Shown one piece after another: positions 1 through 5,545 of a DNA stretch of 7,463 bases. The DNA is from JBOHBN01 sp050698355 (GTDB lineage: Bacteria > Actinomycetota > Actinomycetes > Streptosporangiales > WHST01). The DNA lies in NCBI GenBank assembly GCA_050698355.1, contig JBOHBN010000235.1, forward strand, positions 1 to 7,463. Direction: 5' to 3'. Below the pieces are notes generated by a model. The model worked only from the letters and a program-made list of their open reading frames with translations. It was not told the origin of the DNA and made no database searches. Position 1 is the stretch's first letter, and every line of letters starts with the position of its first letter. A program made the position numbers and the translations under genes.

Positions 1-40
1 GTCAGTACCTCAGTCGGCTATTGCGGGCTGAGGTACTGAC
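1..40. repeat. Perfect 13-bp inverted repeat, possible terminator hairpin
   Basis: GTCAGTACCTCAG at 1-13 is the exact reverse complement of CTGAGGTACTGAC at 28-40. The 14-nt loop (14-27) can pair further (15 with 26, 17 with 24, 18 with 23), leaving a loop of about 4 nt. As RNA this is a very stable hairpin. No T-tract follows (the next bases are ACGAAAGTAG). Many actinobacterial terminators lack a U-tract, so the likeliest role is terminating a gene left of the window; all three + frames hit a stop by position 50. The stem could begin further left, and it could instead be a dispersed palindromic element or a mobile-element end. The repeat is certain; the function is inferred. Confidence 0.7.
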
Positions 41-265
41 ACGAAAGTAGCCCTGTCGACGTCGGCTCGGCGGAACGATCACGGTAACTGGAGGAGCTCC
101 TGGCGGGCCATCCGCTATCGGTGAAAACAGGGTCGCACGGCGCCCAACGTGGTTGCCTACAGCGCGGTAGCTGACCGGGCTCGAGGAAGGCCGCGCGGAG
201 AGCGACCGGAGTCCAGCCATCGCGGCACTCGATATGCAGGCAGCGACCCCAGGGCGACACCGCGT
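41..265. other. Stretch without a convincing gene upstream of msrB
   Basis: Both strands hold open frames here, but none has a recognisable protein family, a clear ribosome-binding site or an end consistent with the neighbours; they look like chance openings in G+C-rich DNA. A 10-bp palindrome (AGGAGCTCCT, 92-101) and an 8-bp one (CGACGTCG, 57-64) are short enough to be chance. I see no tRNA-like cloverleaf and no riboswitch core that I recognise. Confidence 0.5.
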
Positions 266-296
266 CTGACATGTTGCGTGGTGAGCGACATAGGGT
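266..296 (+). promoter_or_regulatory. Weak candidate msrB promoter
   Basis: CTGACA at 266-271 matches five of six bases of the -35 consensus. TAGGGT at 291-296 has the T, A and final T expected of a -10 box. The spacing is 19 bp, longer than ideal. Transcription would begin near 302-304, on or next to the GTG proposed as the msrB start, which would make the message leaderless or nearly so. A 9-bp direct repeat TGCGTGGTG (275-283 and 296-304) overlaps the same region with a 21-bp period. Sequence-only call. Confidence 0.3.
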
Positions 297-303
297 GCGT
301 GGT

Positions 304-708
304 GTGGGATACCAGGTTGAGAAGAGCGAGCACGACTGGCGCGGCGAGCTGACCCCGGAGGAGTACACCGTCCTGCGGGAGGCGGCCACCGAACGCCCGT
401 TCACCGGCGAGTACGTCGACGAAAAGACCGTCGGCGTGTACGAGTGCCGGGCGTGCGGCGCCGAGCTGTTTACTTCCTCGACGAAGTTCGAGTCGCACTG
501 CGGCTGGCCGTCGTTCTACCAGCCCACCCAGGACGACGCCGTCGAGCTGGTGCAGGACGACTCGCTCGGCCAGCGGCGCACTGAGGTGCGTTGCCAGCGG
601 TGCGGCTCGCACCTGGGCCACGTGTTCGAGGGCGAGGGGTACGCCAATCCCACCGACCAGCGGTGGTGCATCAACTCGGTGTCGCTCCGCCTGGTCCCCG
701 CCGAATAA
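304..708 (+). CDS. msrB: Peptide-methionine (R)-S-oxide reductase MsrB
   Basis: Reduces methionine-R-sulfoxide in oxidised proteins in the cytoplasm, normally at the expense of thioredoxin. The product from GTG 304 is 134 aa, a normal single-domain MsrB length. Seen: two CxxC pairs that bind structural zinc (Cys48/Cys51 in CRAC, Cys97/Cys100 in CQRC), the CGWPSF motif (Cys66), GSHLGHVF, and RWCINS with the expected catalytic Cys122. The open frame reaches back to ATG 271, but family similarity begins at GYQVEKS, just after GTG 304. There is no Shine-Dalgarno upstream of 271, whereas AGGGTG (292-297) lies 6 nt before 304, or the message is leaderless. It is a stand-alone MsrB with no MsrA fusion. 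The next gene starts 51 bp downstream on the same strand. The product is certain; the start is moderately certain. Confidence 0.96.
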   Translation: MGYQVEKSEHDWRGELTPEEYTVLREAATERPFTGEYVDEKTVGVYECRACGAELFTSSTKFESHCGWPSFYQPTQDDAVELVQDDSLGQRRTEVRCQRCGSHLGHVFEGEGYANPTDQRWCINSVSLRLVPAE

Positions 709-759
709 GCCAGGTGGGGCCGCGCCCTGTACCCGGCCGACCCGTGACACGATGCCACC

Positions 760-1131
760 GTGGTGGTGGTTCTCGTTCTCGTGCTGGCCGCCGTGCTCGG
801 TGCGGTCGCCGTGGTCGCGACCGGACGCGGTGGTGCGCTCGGCGAGCAGGAGCCGGACCGCCCGCCCGTACGGCTGCCGGACGGCCGCCAATTGGAGCCG
901 CGCGATCTCGACCGGGTCCGCTTCCCGCTGGCGTTTCGCGGGTACCGGATGGCGGAGGTCGACCAGGTGCTCGACCGCCTTGCCGGCGAGATGAGCGAAC
1001 GGGACCGCCGCATCCACGCCCTCGAGGGGGAGCTGGCCCGCGCCGCCCCCGCGCGTGGCCACCGCGAGCGCACGCCGTCCACCGACTGGCCGGTCACCGA
1101 CTGGGGAGAGCGGGACGAGGGCCACCAGTGA
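760..1131 (+). CDS. Small membrane-anchored DivIVA-domain protein
   Basis: Protein of 123 aa. Residues 1-21 are almost purely Val/Leu/Ala, a single N-terminal membrane segment. A Pro/Arg-rich linker follows, then a short DivIVA-type (DivI1A) motif at about 55-78, seen as FPLAFRGYRMAEVDQVLDRL, and a charged predicted helix to about 95. The tail is hydrophilic with a TDWPVTDW near-repeat (109-115). DivIVA domains occur in actinobacterial polar-growth and septum proteins such as Wag31, but this one lacks the long coiled coil, so it is unlikely to form the Wag31 scaffold. Its exact role is unknown. The start is GTG 760, first of three consecutive GTG codons (760, 763, 766), with no strong Shine-Dalgarno. 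The stop overlaps the next gene's start (GTGA), so the two are probably translated together. As far as I recall, this gene next to tag is common in actinobacteria. Confidence 0.85.
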   Translation: MVVVLVLVLAAVLGAVAVVATGRGGALGEQEPDRPPVRLPDGRQLEPRDLDRVRFPLAFRGYRMAEVDQVLDRLAGEMSERDRRIHALEGELARAAPARGHRERTPSTDWPVTDWGERDEGHQ

Positions 1132-1712
1132 CCGGTCCGGTCCCGGGTACGGACGGCCGGTTGCGGTGTCCCTGGGGCGTGTCGGCTCCCGACTACGAGG
1201 CCTACCACGACGCGGAGTGGGGACGCCCGATCCGCGATGACACCGGCCTGTACGAGCGGCTGACGCTCGAAGCGTTCCAGTCGGGGCTGTCCTGGCTCAC
1301 CATCCTGCGCAAGCGCCCGGCGTTCCGTGCCGCGTTCGCCGGCTTCGACCCGGCGACGGTCGCCTCGTTCGGCCAGGACGACACCGACCGGCTGCTGGCC
1401 GACGCCGGCATCGTGCGCAACCGGGCAAAGATCCAGGCGGCGATCGCCAACGCCCGCGCCACGCTTGATGTGCCGGGCGGCCTCGCCGAGCTGATCTGGT
1501 CGTACGCGCCGGACGGCTCGCGTCCGGCACCGCGCACGGCGGCGGACGTGCCGGCCACCACCCCGCAGTCGACCGCGCTCGCCAAGCGGCTGCGGTCGAC
1601 GGGGTTCAGGTTCGTCGGGCCGACGACGTGCTACGCGCTCATGCAGGCGGCCGGTCTGGTGAACGACCACCTCGCCGGCTGCGAGTTCCATCCGACTTCA
1701 GTCGCCCAGTAG
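1128..1712 (+). CDS. tag: DNA-3-methyladenine glycosylase I (Tag)
   Basis: Base-excision repair enzyme that removes 3-methyladenine from alkylated DNA. The product from GTG 1128 is 194 aa, close to E. coli Tag. Residue spacing matches the E. coli enzyme throughout: zinc ligands Cys14 (RCPWG), His27 (YHDAEWG), His181 and Cys185 (NDHLAGC); the base-recognition glutamate equivalent to E. coli Glu38 is Glu48 (LEAFQSGLSW), with Trp56 after it. RFVGPTTCYALMQAAGLVNDH is also typical of the C-terminal part (about 166-181). The open frame extends back to 591 but there only crosses msrB and the DivIVA-domain gene out of frame. GTG 1128 overlaps the preceding stop by 4 nt and has CGAGGG (1116-1121) upstream. 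The 3' end overlaps the converging iclR gene by 15 bp. Confidence 0.96.
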   Translation: MTGPVPGTDGRLRCPWGVSAPDYEAYHDAEWGRPIRDDTGLYERLTLEAFQSGLSWLTILRKRPAFRAAFAGFDPATVASFGQDDTDRLLADAGIVRNRAKIQAAIANARATLDVPGGLAELIWSYAPDGSRPAPRTAADVPATTPQSTALAKRLRSTGFRFVGPTTCYALMQAAGLVNDHLAGCEFHPTSVAQ

Positions 1713-2465
1713 CTCCCCGATCTGGTCGGCTGCCTGTACGGCGCGCCGCCCGAGCGCGTGCAACCGTTCTTCGGGCATGCGCGATTCCGGGCCGGTGATG
1801 GAGAGCGCCGCCGCGGCGTGGCCGCCCAGGTCGCGGATCGGCGCGGCGGCCGTGTGGATGGCACGGACGCGCTCGGCGAACGACAGCGCGTAGCCGCGTT
1901 CGCGGATGGCGGCGAGCTGGCCCCGTAGCGCGTCGGCGTCGACCGGCGTCGTGGGCGTCGCCGGGGTCAGCGGGCGGGCGAGCACCTCCTCCAGCTGTCC
2001 CTCGTGCAGGTAGGCGAGCAGCACCTTGCCCGGTGCCCCGTGGTTCAGCGGGATCGGCTCGCCCAGCTCGGTGTACGTGCGCCGCAACGGCTGCGGGCTC
2101 TCGACCTGGTCGACGACCGCACGCGACAGGTCAGGCAGCAGGCTGTGCAGGCCCACGGTCTCGCCGGTCTCGTCGCGTACCTGCCGCATCGTGGGAAGCG
2201 CCGCGCTGCGCAGGTCGAGCCGCGAGTGCAGGGCGTGGGCCAGCCGCAGGACGAGCGGCCCGAGCCGGTACCGCCGGTTGTCCGCCTGCTGCACCAGGCC
2301 ACCCGCCTGCAGGGCGACGAGCAGCCGGTGGGTCGTGCTCGTCGACAGGCCGGTGAGCTGGCCGAGCTGCGAGATGCCCAGCTCGGTCTGCTCGCCGGTG
2401 AAGCAACGAAGCAACGCAACGGCACGGTCGATGGCCTGCACGCCGCTTCGCCGGGACCGTTCCAT
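1698..2465 (-). CDS. IclR-family transcriptional regulator
   Basis: Product of 255 aa from ATG 2465, normal for the family. Residues 5-66 form the winged helix-turn-helix (AIDRAVALLRCF opening, recognition-helix region about 40-52 with LSTSTTHRLLVAL, wing RRYRLG). About 78-255 is the IclR effector-binding domain, with the landmarks NHGAPGKVLLAYL (141-153), GYALSFAERV (191-200), AAPIRDLGG (207-215) and LSITGPESR (221-229). The ligand cannot be read from sequence. The gene is divergent from the CoA-transferase/transporter operon, the usual IclR arrangement for a local regulator that represses or activates its neighbour and itself. In-frame GTG codons at 2477 and 2471 are possible starts, but a GGAGG at 2475-2471 sits 5 nt before ATG 2465 and decides for it. 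The gene ends inside the 3' end of tag. Confidence 0.95.
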   Translation of the reverse strand: MERSRRSGVQAIDRAVALLRCFTGEQTELGISQLGQLTGLSTSTTHRLLVALQAGGLVQQADNRRYRLGPLVLRLAHALHSRLDLRSAALPTMRQVRDETGETVGLHSLLPDLSRAVVDQVESPQPLRRTYTELGEPIPLNHGAPGKVLLAYLHEGQLEEVLARPLTPATPTTPVDADALRGQLAAIRERGYALSFAERVRAIHTAAAPIRDLGGHAAAALSITGPESRMPEERLHALGRRAVQAADQIGELLGD

Positions 2466-2493
2466 TGACACCTCCACTCGGCAACCCTAAACT
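2465..2493 (+). promoter_or_regulatory. Strong sigma-A-type promoter of the CoA-transferase/transporter operon
   Basis: A perfect -35 hexamer TTGACA (2465-2470) is followed by exactly 17 bp and then TAAACT (2488-2493), four of six to the -10 consensus including both key T's and the A. Transcription is predicted to begin near 2500, giving a leader of about 44 nt before ATG 2544. The -35 box touches the iclR start codon, so the polymerase occupying it would compete with iclR transcription and vice versa. A promoter this close to consensus is usually held in check by a regulator; the adjacent inverted repeats and the divergent IclR gene fit that. Confidence 0.65.
2471..2475 (-). promoter_or_regulatory. 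Ribosome-binding site deciding the iclR start
   Basis: CCTCC on the + strand reads GGAGG on the - strand, 5 nt upstream of ATG 2465. It lies inside the extended open frame beginning at GTG 2477, which argues that the extra N-terminal four residues are not translated. It also falls within the spacer of the divergent promoter at 2465-2493. Confidence 0.75.
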
Positions 2494-2497
2494 GCCG
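2479..2497. promoter_or_regulatory. Inverted repeat over the -10 box, candidate operator
   Basis: CGGCA (2479-2483) and TGCCG (2493-2497) are exact inverted repeats separated by 9 bp, centred on 2488, the first base of the + strand -10 box. A dimeric regulator bound here would block the promoter. The arms are only 5 bp and G+C-rich, so chance is possible. Confidence 0.3.
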
Positions 2498-2499
2498 CG

Positions 2500-2538
2500 C
2501 ATCCTGCATGACGAACAAGTATCCCACAATACAGGATG
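2500..2538. promoter_or_regulatory. Candidate IclR operator at the predicted transcription start
   Basis: Two nested symmetries. CATCCTG (2500-2506) and CAGGATG (2532-2538) are perfect 7-bp inverted repeats 25 bp apart. ATCC (2521-2524) and GGAT (2534-2537) bound a 17-bp imperfect palindrome centred on 2529, the size of site commonly seen for IclR proteins. The centre at 2529 is 41 bp, close to four helical turns, from the inverted repeat centred at 2488. The position at and just after the predicted start favours repression. In the transcript, the outer arms could also pair and cover the AGGA ribosome-binding site of the first gene. Confidence 0.4.
2501..2529 (-). promoter_or_regulatory. Weak candidate iclR promoter
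   Basis: On the - strand, TTGTGG (2529-2524), 17 bp, CAGGAT (2506-2501) is a poor but correctly spaced sigma-A-like pair that would start transcription near 2494, some 28 nt before ATG 2465. A second possible -10, TAGGGT (2489-2484), overlaps the -10 of the divergent promoter but has no well-spaced -35. If the first pair is right, it lies inside the candidate operator at 2500-2538, which would give IclR autoregulation. Confidence 0.25.
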
Positions 2539-2543
2539 ATGTG

Positions 2544-3770
2544 ATGGTTCTTCCGCTCGACGGCTTCCGGGTCCTGGACCTGACGCGGTTCCTTTCCGGT
2601 CCCTACTGCACGATGGTGCTGGCCGAGCTCGGCGCCGACGTGGTGAAGGTGGAGCGGTTCCCCGAGGGCGACGACTCGCGCCGGCTCGCGCCGAAGGTCG
2701 CGGGGGAGAGCTACCCGTTCGCCATGCCGAACCGGAGCAAGCGGAGTCTCGCGCTCAACCTCAAGAGCGACCGCGGGCGCGAGCTGTTCCTCCAGCTCGC
2801 GCGTGACGCCGACCTGGTCATCGAGAACTTCCGGCCTGGCGTGATGGAAAAGCTCGGCATCGACTACGAGGCGGTCAAGGCCGTGCGCCCTGACATCCTG
2901 TACTGCTCGATCAGCGGGTTCGGCCAGACCGGGCCGTACCGCGACCGCCCGGGGTTCGACATCATGGCCCAGGGCGTCGCGGGGTTCCTGCGGATGACCG
3001 GCACCCCGGACGGCGAGCCGACCAAGGTGGGCATCGCGATCAACGACATCGCCGCCGGCGCGACGGCCATCTACTCGATCCTGGCCGCGCACCTGGTCCG
3101 CCAGCGCACCGGCGAGGGGCAGCAGATCGACATCTCCCTGGTCGATGCCGGGCTCGCCTGGACGGTCTGGGAGTCGGGGGCGTACTTCGGCGGCGGGGAG
3201 CTGCCCCAGCCGACCGGCACCCGGCATCGCCGGTCGACGCCGTACCAGGCGTACGCGACCGCCGACGGGTACGTCACGATCGGCGCCAACACCGACCGGC
3301 TGTGGCAACGGCTGGTGACCAAGGTCCTGGACAGGCCCGAGTGGCTGGAGGATCCGCGCTTCGTCGACCTGCCGGCCCGGATGGAGCACATCGATGAGCT
3401 GCAGGGCGAGATCGAGGCGATCACGACGACCGTGGCCACCGACGACTGGATCGACCGGCTCGACCGTGCCGGGGTTCCGGGCGGGCCCGTGCTCACCTAC
3501 GATCAGGCGCTCGCCAACCCGCACATCCAGGCGCGCGAGATGGTCGTCGAGGTCGACCACCCGGTCATGGGCAGGATGAAGACCCTCGGCAACCCCGCGA
3601 AGATGTCCGCGACGCCGATCTCGGTACGGCGACCGGCACCGCTGCTCGGCGAGCACACCCGCGAGGTGCTACTCGAAGCCGGGCTCGGCGAGCAGGAGAT
3701 CGGTGGGCTCGCCGCAGGCGGGACGGTCCATGACCCGGGCATCACGGAAGGGAGGACCGTCGATGTCTGA
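2544..3770 (+). CDS. Class III (CaiB/BaiF) acyl-CoA transferase
   Basis: Transfers CoA between an acyl-CoA donor and a free carboxylic acid, activating it in the cytoplasm. 408 aa from ATG 2544, the normal length. Family landmarks: LDLTRFLSGPYCTMVLAELG (11-30), IENFRPGVMEKLGI (93-106), SGFGQTGPYRDRPGFD (124-139), then AINDIAAG with Asp168 at the position of the catalytic aspartate of formyl-CoA transferase (Asp169), TPYQAYATADGY (232-243) and AGVPGGPV (309-316). The substrate cannot be assigned from these motifs. The frame opens at ATG 2508, but family similarity starts at LPLDGFRVLDL, and AGGA (2533-2536) is well placed for ATG 2544, so I chose 2544; GTG 2541 is also possible. First gene of the operon. 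Its end overlaps the crotonase start by 8 nt. Confidence 0.93.
   Translation: MVLPLDGFRVLDLTRFLSGPYCTMVLAELGADVVKVERFPEGDDSRRLAPKVAGESYPFAMPNRSKRSLALNLKSDRGRELFLQLARDADLVIENFRPGVMEKLGIDYEAVKAVRPDILYCSISGFGQTGPYRDRPGFDIMAQGVAGFLRMTGTPDGEPTKVGIAINDIAAGATAIYSILAAHLVRQRTGEGQQIDISLVDAGLAWTVWESGAYFGGGELPQPTGTRHRRSTPYQAYATADGYVTIGANTDRLWQRLVTKVLDRPEWLEDPRFVDLPARMEHIDELQGEIEAITTTVATDDWIDRLDRAGVPGGPVLTYDQALANPHIQAREMVVEVDHPVMGRMKTLGNPAKMSATPISVRRPAPLLGEHTREVLLEAGLGEQEIGGLAAGGTVHDPGITEGRTVDV
3750..3755 (+). promoter_or_regulatory. Ribosome-binding site deciding the crotonase start
   Basis: GGGAGG, within the purine-rich run from 3746 to 3756, lies 7 nt before ATG 3763. It decides for that ATG over the upstream in-frame start at 3703, which would only add residues read out of frame from the CoA-transferase gene. 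Confidence 0.75.
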
Positions 3771-4545
3771 CGCTCTGGTATTCGAGCGGTCGGGTGCGGT
3801 CGGCACGCTCGTACTCAACCGGCCGGACAAGCGCAATGCGATCAACCTGGGGCTCTACCAGGAACTGCCCGGCTGCCTGCGCCAGATCGACGAGGACAGC
3901 GACGTCAAGGTGCTGGTGCTGCGGGGAGCCGGCCGAAAGGCGTTCTCGGCAGGCGCCGACATCAGCGAGTTCGAGAGCGTCCGCGCGTCCGCGACCGACG
4001 CGAGGGCGTACAACGAGCACGTCGCCGTGGCCGAACGGGCTCTGGCCTCGTTGCGCAAGCCGACGATCGCGATGGTTCACGGTTACTGCATCGGTGGCGG
4101 TTGCGGCCTGGCCACGGCTTGCGACATGAGGTTCGCCGACGAAGCCGCGCGCCTCGGCATCACGCCCGCGAAGCTCGGTCTGGTGTACAGCCTGGAGTCG
4201 ACCAAGCGTCTCGTCGACCTCGTCGGGCCGTCCGCCGCGAAGTACATCCTGATGTCGGGCCGGCAGGTTCCGGCGGGGCGGGCGCATCAGATCGGTCTCG
4301 TGGACGAGGTGCACGCCACCGAGCAACTCGAGGACGCGACACGCGAGTTCGCCTCCGAGCTCGCCGGCCGAGCGCAGTACAGCGTGCGTGCCGTCAAGGA
4401 GATGGTCGCCCGCATCGCCGCGGGTCAGGTGGCCGACGACGAGGAGACGACGGCGCTGCGCAACAACTCGTTCGACACCGCCGACTACGCCGAGGGCGTC
4501 CGCGCCTTCCTGGAACGGCGGCCGCCGCACTTCACCTGGAGTTGA
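3763..4545 (+). CDS. Crotonase-superfamily enzyme lacking both hydratase glutamates
   Basis: 260 aa, normal for a single-domain crotonase. Oxyanion-hole segments are present: AFSAGADI (60-67) and GYCIGGGCG (107-115, Gly112 being the second peptide-NH donor). The C-terminal end FLERRPPHF is typical. Aligned to rat enoyl-CoA hydratase, Gly115 replaces Glu144 and Pro135 replaces Glu164, so ordinary syn-hydration of enoyl-CoA is doubtful. Instead TPAKLGLVY (134-142) keeps a Thr and a Tyr eight residues apart, as in E. coli methylmalonyl-CoA decarboxylase YgfG/ScpB (from memory Thr132 and Tyr140). However, that enzyme's active-site His is Ala65 here, and YgfG retains the first glutamate. Decarboxylase, hydrolase or isomerase activity are all possible. 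It is coupled to the CoA-transferase by an 8-nt overlap, so it probably acts on that enzyme's CoA product. The fold is certain, the reaction is not. Confidence 0.9.
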   Translation: MSDALVFERSGAVGTLVLNRPDKRNAINLGLYQELPGCLRQIDEDSDVKVLVLRGAGRKAFSAGADISEFESVRASATDARAYNEHVAVAERALASLRKPTIAMVHGYCIGGGCGLATACDMRFADEAARLGITPAKLGLVYSLESTKRLVDLVGPSAAKYILMSGRQVPAGRAHQIGLVDEVHATEQLEDATREFASELAGRAQYSVRAVKEMVARIAAGQVADDEETTALRNNSFDTADYAEGVRAFLERRPPHFTWS

Positions 4546-4550
4546 GGGAG
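4544..4550 (+). promoter_or_regulatory. Ribosome-binding site of tctC
   Basis: GAGGGAG begins inside the crotonase stop codon and ends 9 nt before ATG 4560. The gap between the two genes is only 14 nt, so co-transcription is expected. Confidence 0.65.
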
Positions 4551-4559
4551 TGAACGACC

Positions 4560-5537
4560 ATGCGCAAACTGAGGACCTTGGTCGTACTGTTCGCGATACC
4601 TATCCTGCTCGCCGCCTGCGGTGGGATGGGCAGTAAGAGCGAAAATGCCGAGAACTATCCGGATCCGAACGAGACGTTGCAGTGGACCATCGCCTTCGGT
4701 CCCGGTGGTGGCAATGACATCATGTCTCGCACGCTCGCGGACATCCTGCAGAAGAAGGATCTCTACCCCGGGGATATCGCTCTCACCAACCGTGAGGGCG
4801 GCAGCGGCGCCAAGGGGTGGGGGTACCTGAACAGCCAGGCCGGTGACCCGTACCAGATATCCACGACCTCGGGCTCGTACCTCACGACTCCGTTGCAGGC
4901 CGATACGGCGTGGGAACCGACGACCTTCACCCCGATCGGGATATTCGCGGCCGACTACCTGCTGTTCCTCGTGCCGCCGGACGGGCCGGATACCTTCAAG
5001 GAGTTCGTCGCCCAGGCCAAGCAGAAGAAGCCGGCGATCGGCGGGATCGGTACCGTCAACGTCGACTTCATCGTGCCGTCCCTGCTCAGCGACGACGCCG
5101 GTTTCTCGTTCAAGTACGTGCCCTTCGACGAGGAGGGCCAGCTCACCACCGCGCTGCTCTCCGGGTCGCTCGACGCGATGACGTCGAACCCTGGCGAGGT
5201 CATCGGGCAGGTCAAGTCCGGGAAGATGAAGGCGCTCGCCTTCACCGGTCCCGAGCGGATCGCCGGGCTGCCGAAGGTACCCACACTGAAGGAGCTGGGG
5301 TACTCGATCGACATAGCGATGCCGCGTGGGCTGATCCTCGCTCCGGACGCGCCGAAGAACGCCCAGCAGTGGTGGATCAAGACGATGAAGAAGGTCGTCA
5401 AGTCGCCGCAGTGGGATGACTACCTGCAAAAGAACTACCTGGTGGAAAAGGAGCTGTACGGCAAGGACGCGAAGAAGTTCTATCGCGACACCAGCAACAC
5501 GTTCGAGAAGATCCTGAAGAAGCAGGGCGCGATCTAG
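4560..5537 (+). CDS. tctC: Tripartite tricarboxylate transporter substrate-binding lipoprotein, TctC/Bug family
   Basis: Extracytoplasmic receptor that captures a carboxylate and hands it to TctA/TctB. 325 aa, family-typical. The N-terminus is a lipoprotein signal: MRKLR, hydrophobic core 7-17, lipobox LAAC with the lipidated Cys20, then a polar linker to about 37. The mature part opens with WTIAFGPGGGNDIMSRTLAD (42-61), the Bug-family phosphate-loop-like ligand segment (Asp53 in GGGND), followed by REGGSGAKGWGYL (78-90), the usual second ligand loop region. IGGIGTVNVDF (160-170) and FDEEGQLTTALLSGSLDAM (189-207) match further family segments. Bug proteins bind diverse di- and tricarboxylates and some non-carboxylates, so citrate should not be assumed; the symbol is a family name only. 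Lysine-rich with somewhat lower G+C codon use than its neighbours, as is usual for exported lipoproteins. Confidence 0.93.
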   Translation: MRKLRTLVVLFAIPILLAACGGMGSKSENAENYPDPNETLQWTIAFGPGGGNDIMSRTLADILQKKDLYPGDIALTNREGGSGAKGWGYLNSQAGDPYQISTTSGSYLTTPLQADTAWEPTTFTPIGIFAADYLLFLVPPDGPDTFKEFVAQAKQKKPAIGGIGTVNVDFIVPSLLSDDAGFSFKYVPFDEEGQLTTALLSGSLDAMTSNPGEVIGQVKSGKMKALAFTGPERIAGLPKVPTLKELGYSIDIAMPRGLILAPDAPKNAQQWWIKTMKKVVKSPQWDDYLQKNYLVEKELYGKDAKKFYRDTSNTFEKILKKQGAI

Positions 5538-5545
5538 AGCGCGTT

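Noticed and set aside
92..101. 10-bp palindrome AGGAGCTCCT as an operator or attachment site
   Set aside because: Short, does not extend on either side, and is not near a convincing promoter.
157..1125. A 322-codon open frame on the - strand across msrB and the DivIVA-domain gene
   Set aside because: No recognisable family; it is an antisense opening caused by the codon bias of two genes with clear homology on the + strand.
591..1127. N-terminal extension of the tag frame to 591, suggesting a fusion protein
   Set aside because: The extension is low-complexity Arg/Pro/Gly/Ala sequence read out of frame through msrB and the DivIVA-domain gene; Tag similarity begins right after GTG 1128.
516..1691. 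A 391-codon open frame on the - strand opposite tag and the DivIVA-domain gene
   Set aside because: Arg- and Ser-rich with no family signature; both opposing + strand genes have intact active-site or domain motifs.
2004..2490. Two + strand open frames opposite the iclR gene
   Set aside because: Gln/Arg-rich or Ser/Arg-rich shadows; the - strand reading gives a complete two-domain IclR protein with a strong ribosome-binding site.
2487..3656. A 389-codon open frame antisense to the CoA-transferase
   Set aside because: Typical antisense shadow rich in Arg, Asp, Val and Leu; the sense strand encodes a full-length enzyme with its catalytic Asp.
3703..3762. Earlier start for the crotonase, giving an N-terminal extension
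   Set aside because: The added residues are out-of-frame CoA-transferase sequence; ATG 3763 has GGGAGG 7 nt upstream and matches the usual crotonase N-terminus.
3742..4530. A 262-codon open frame antisense to the crotonase
   Set aside because: No family signature, and it exactly shadows a complete crotonase.
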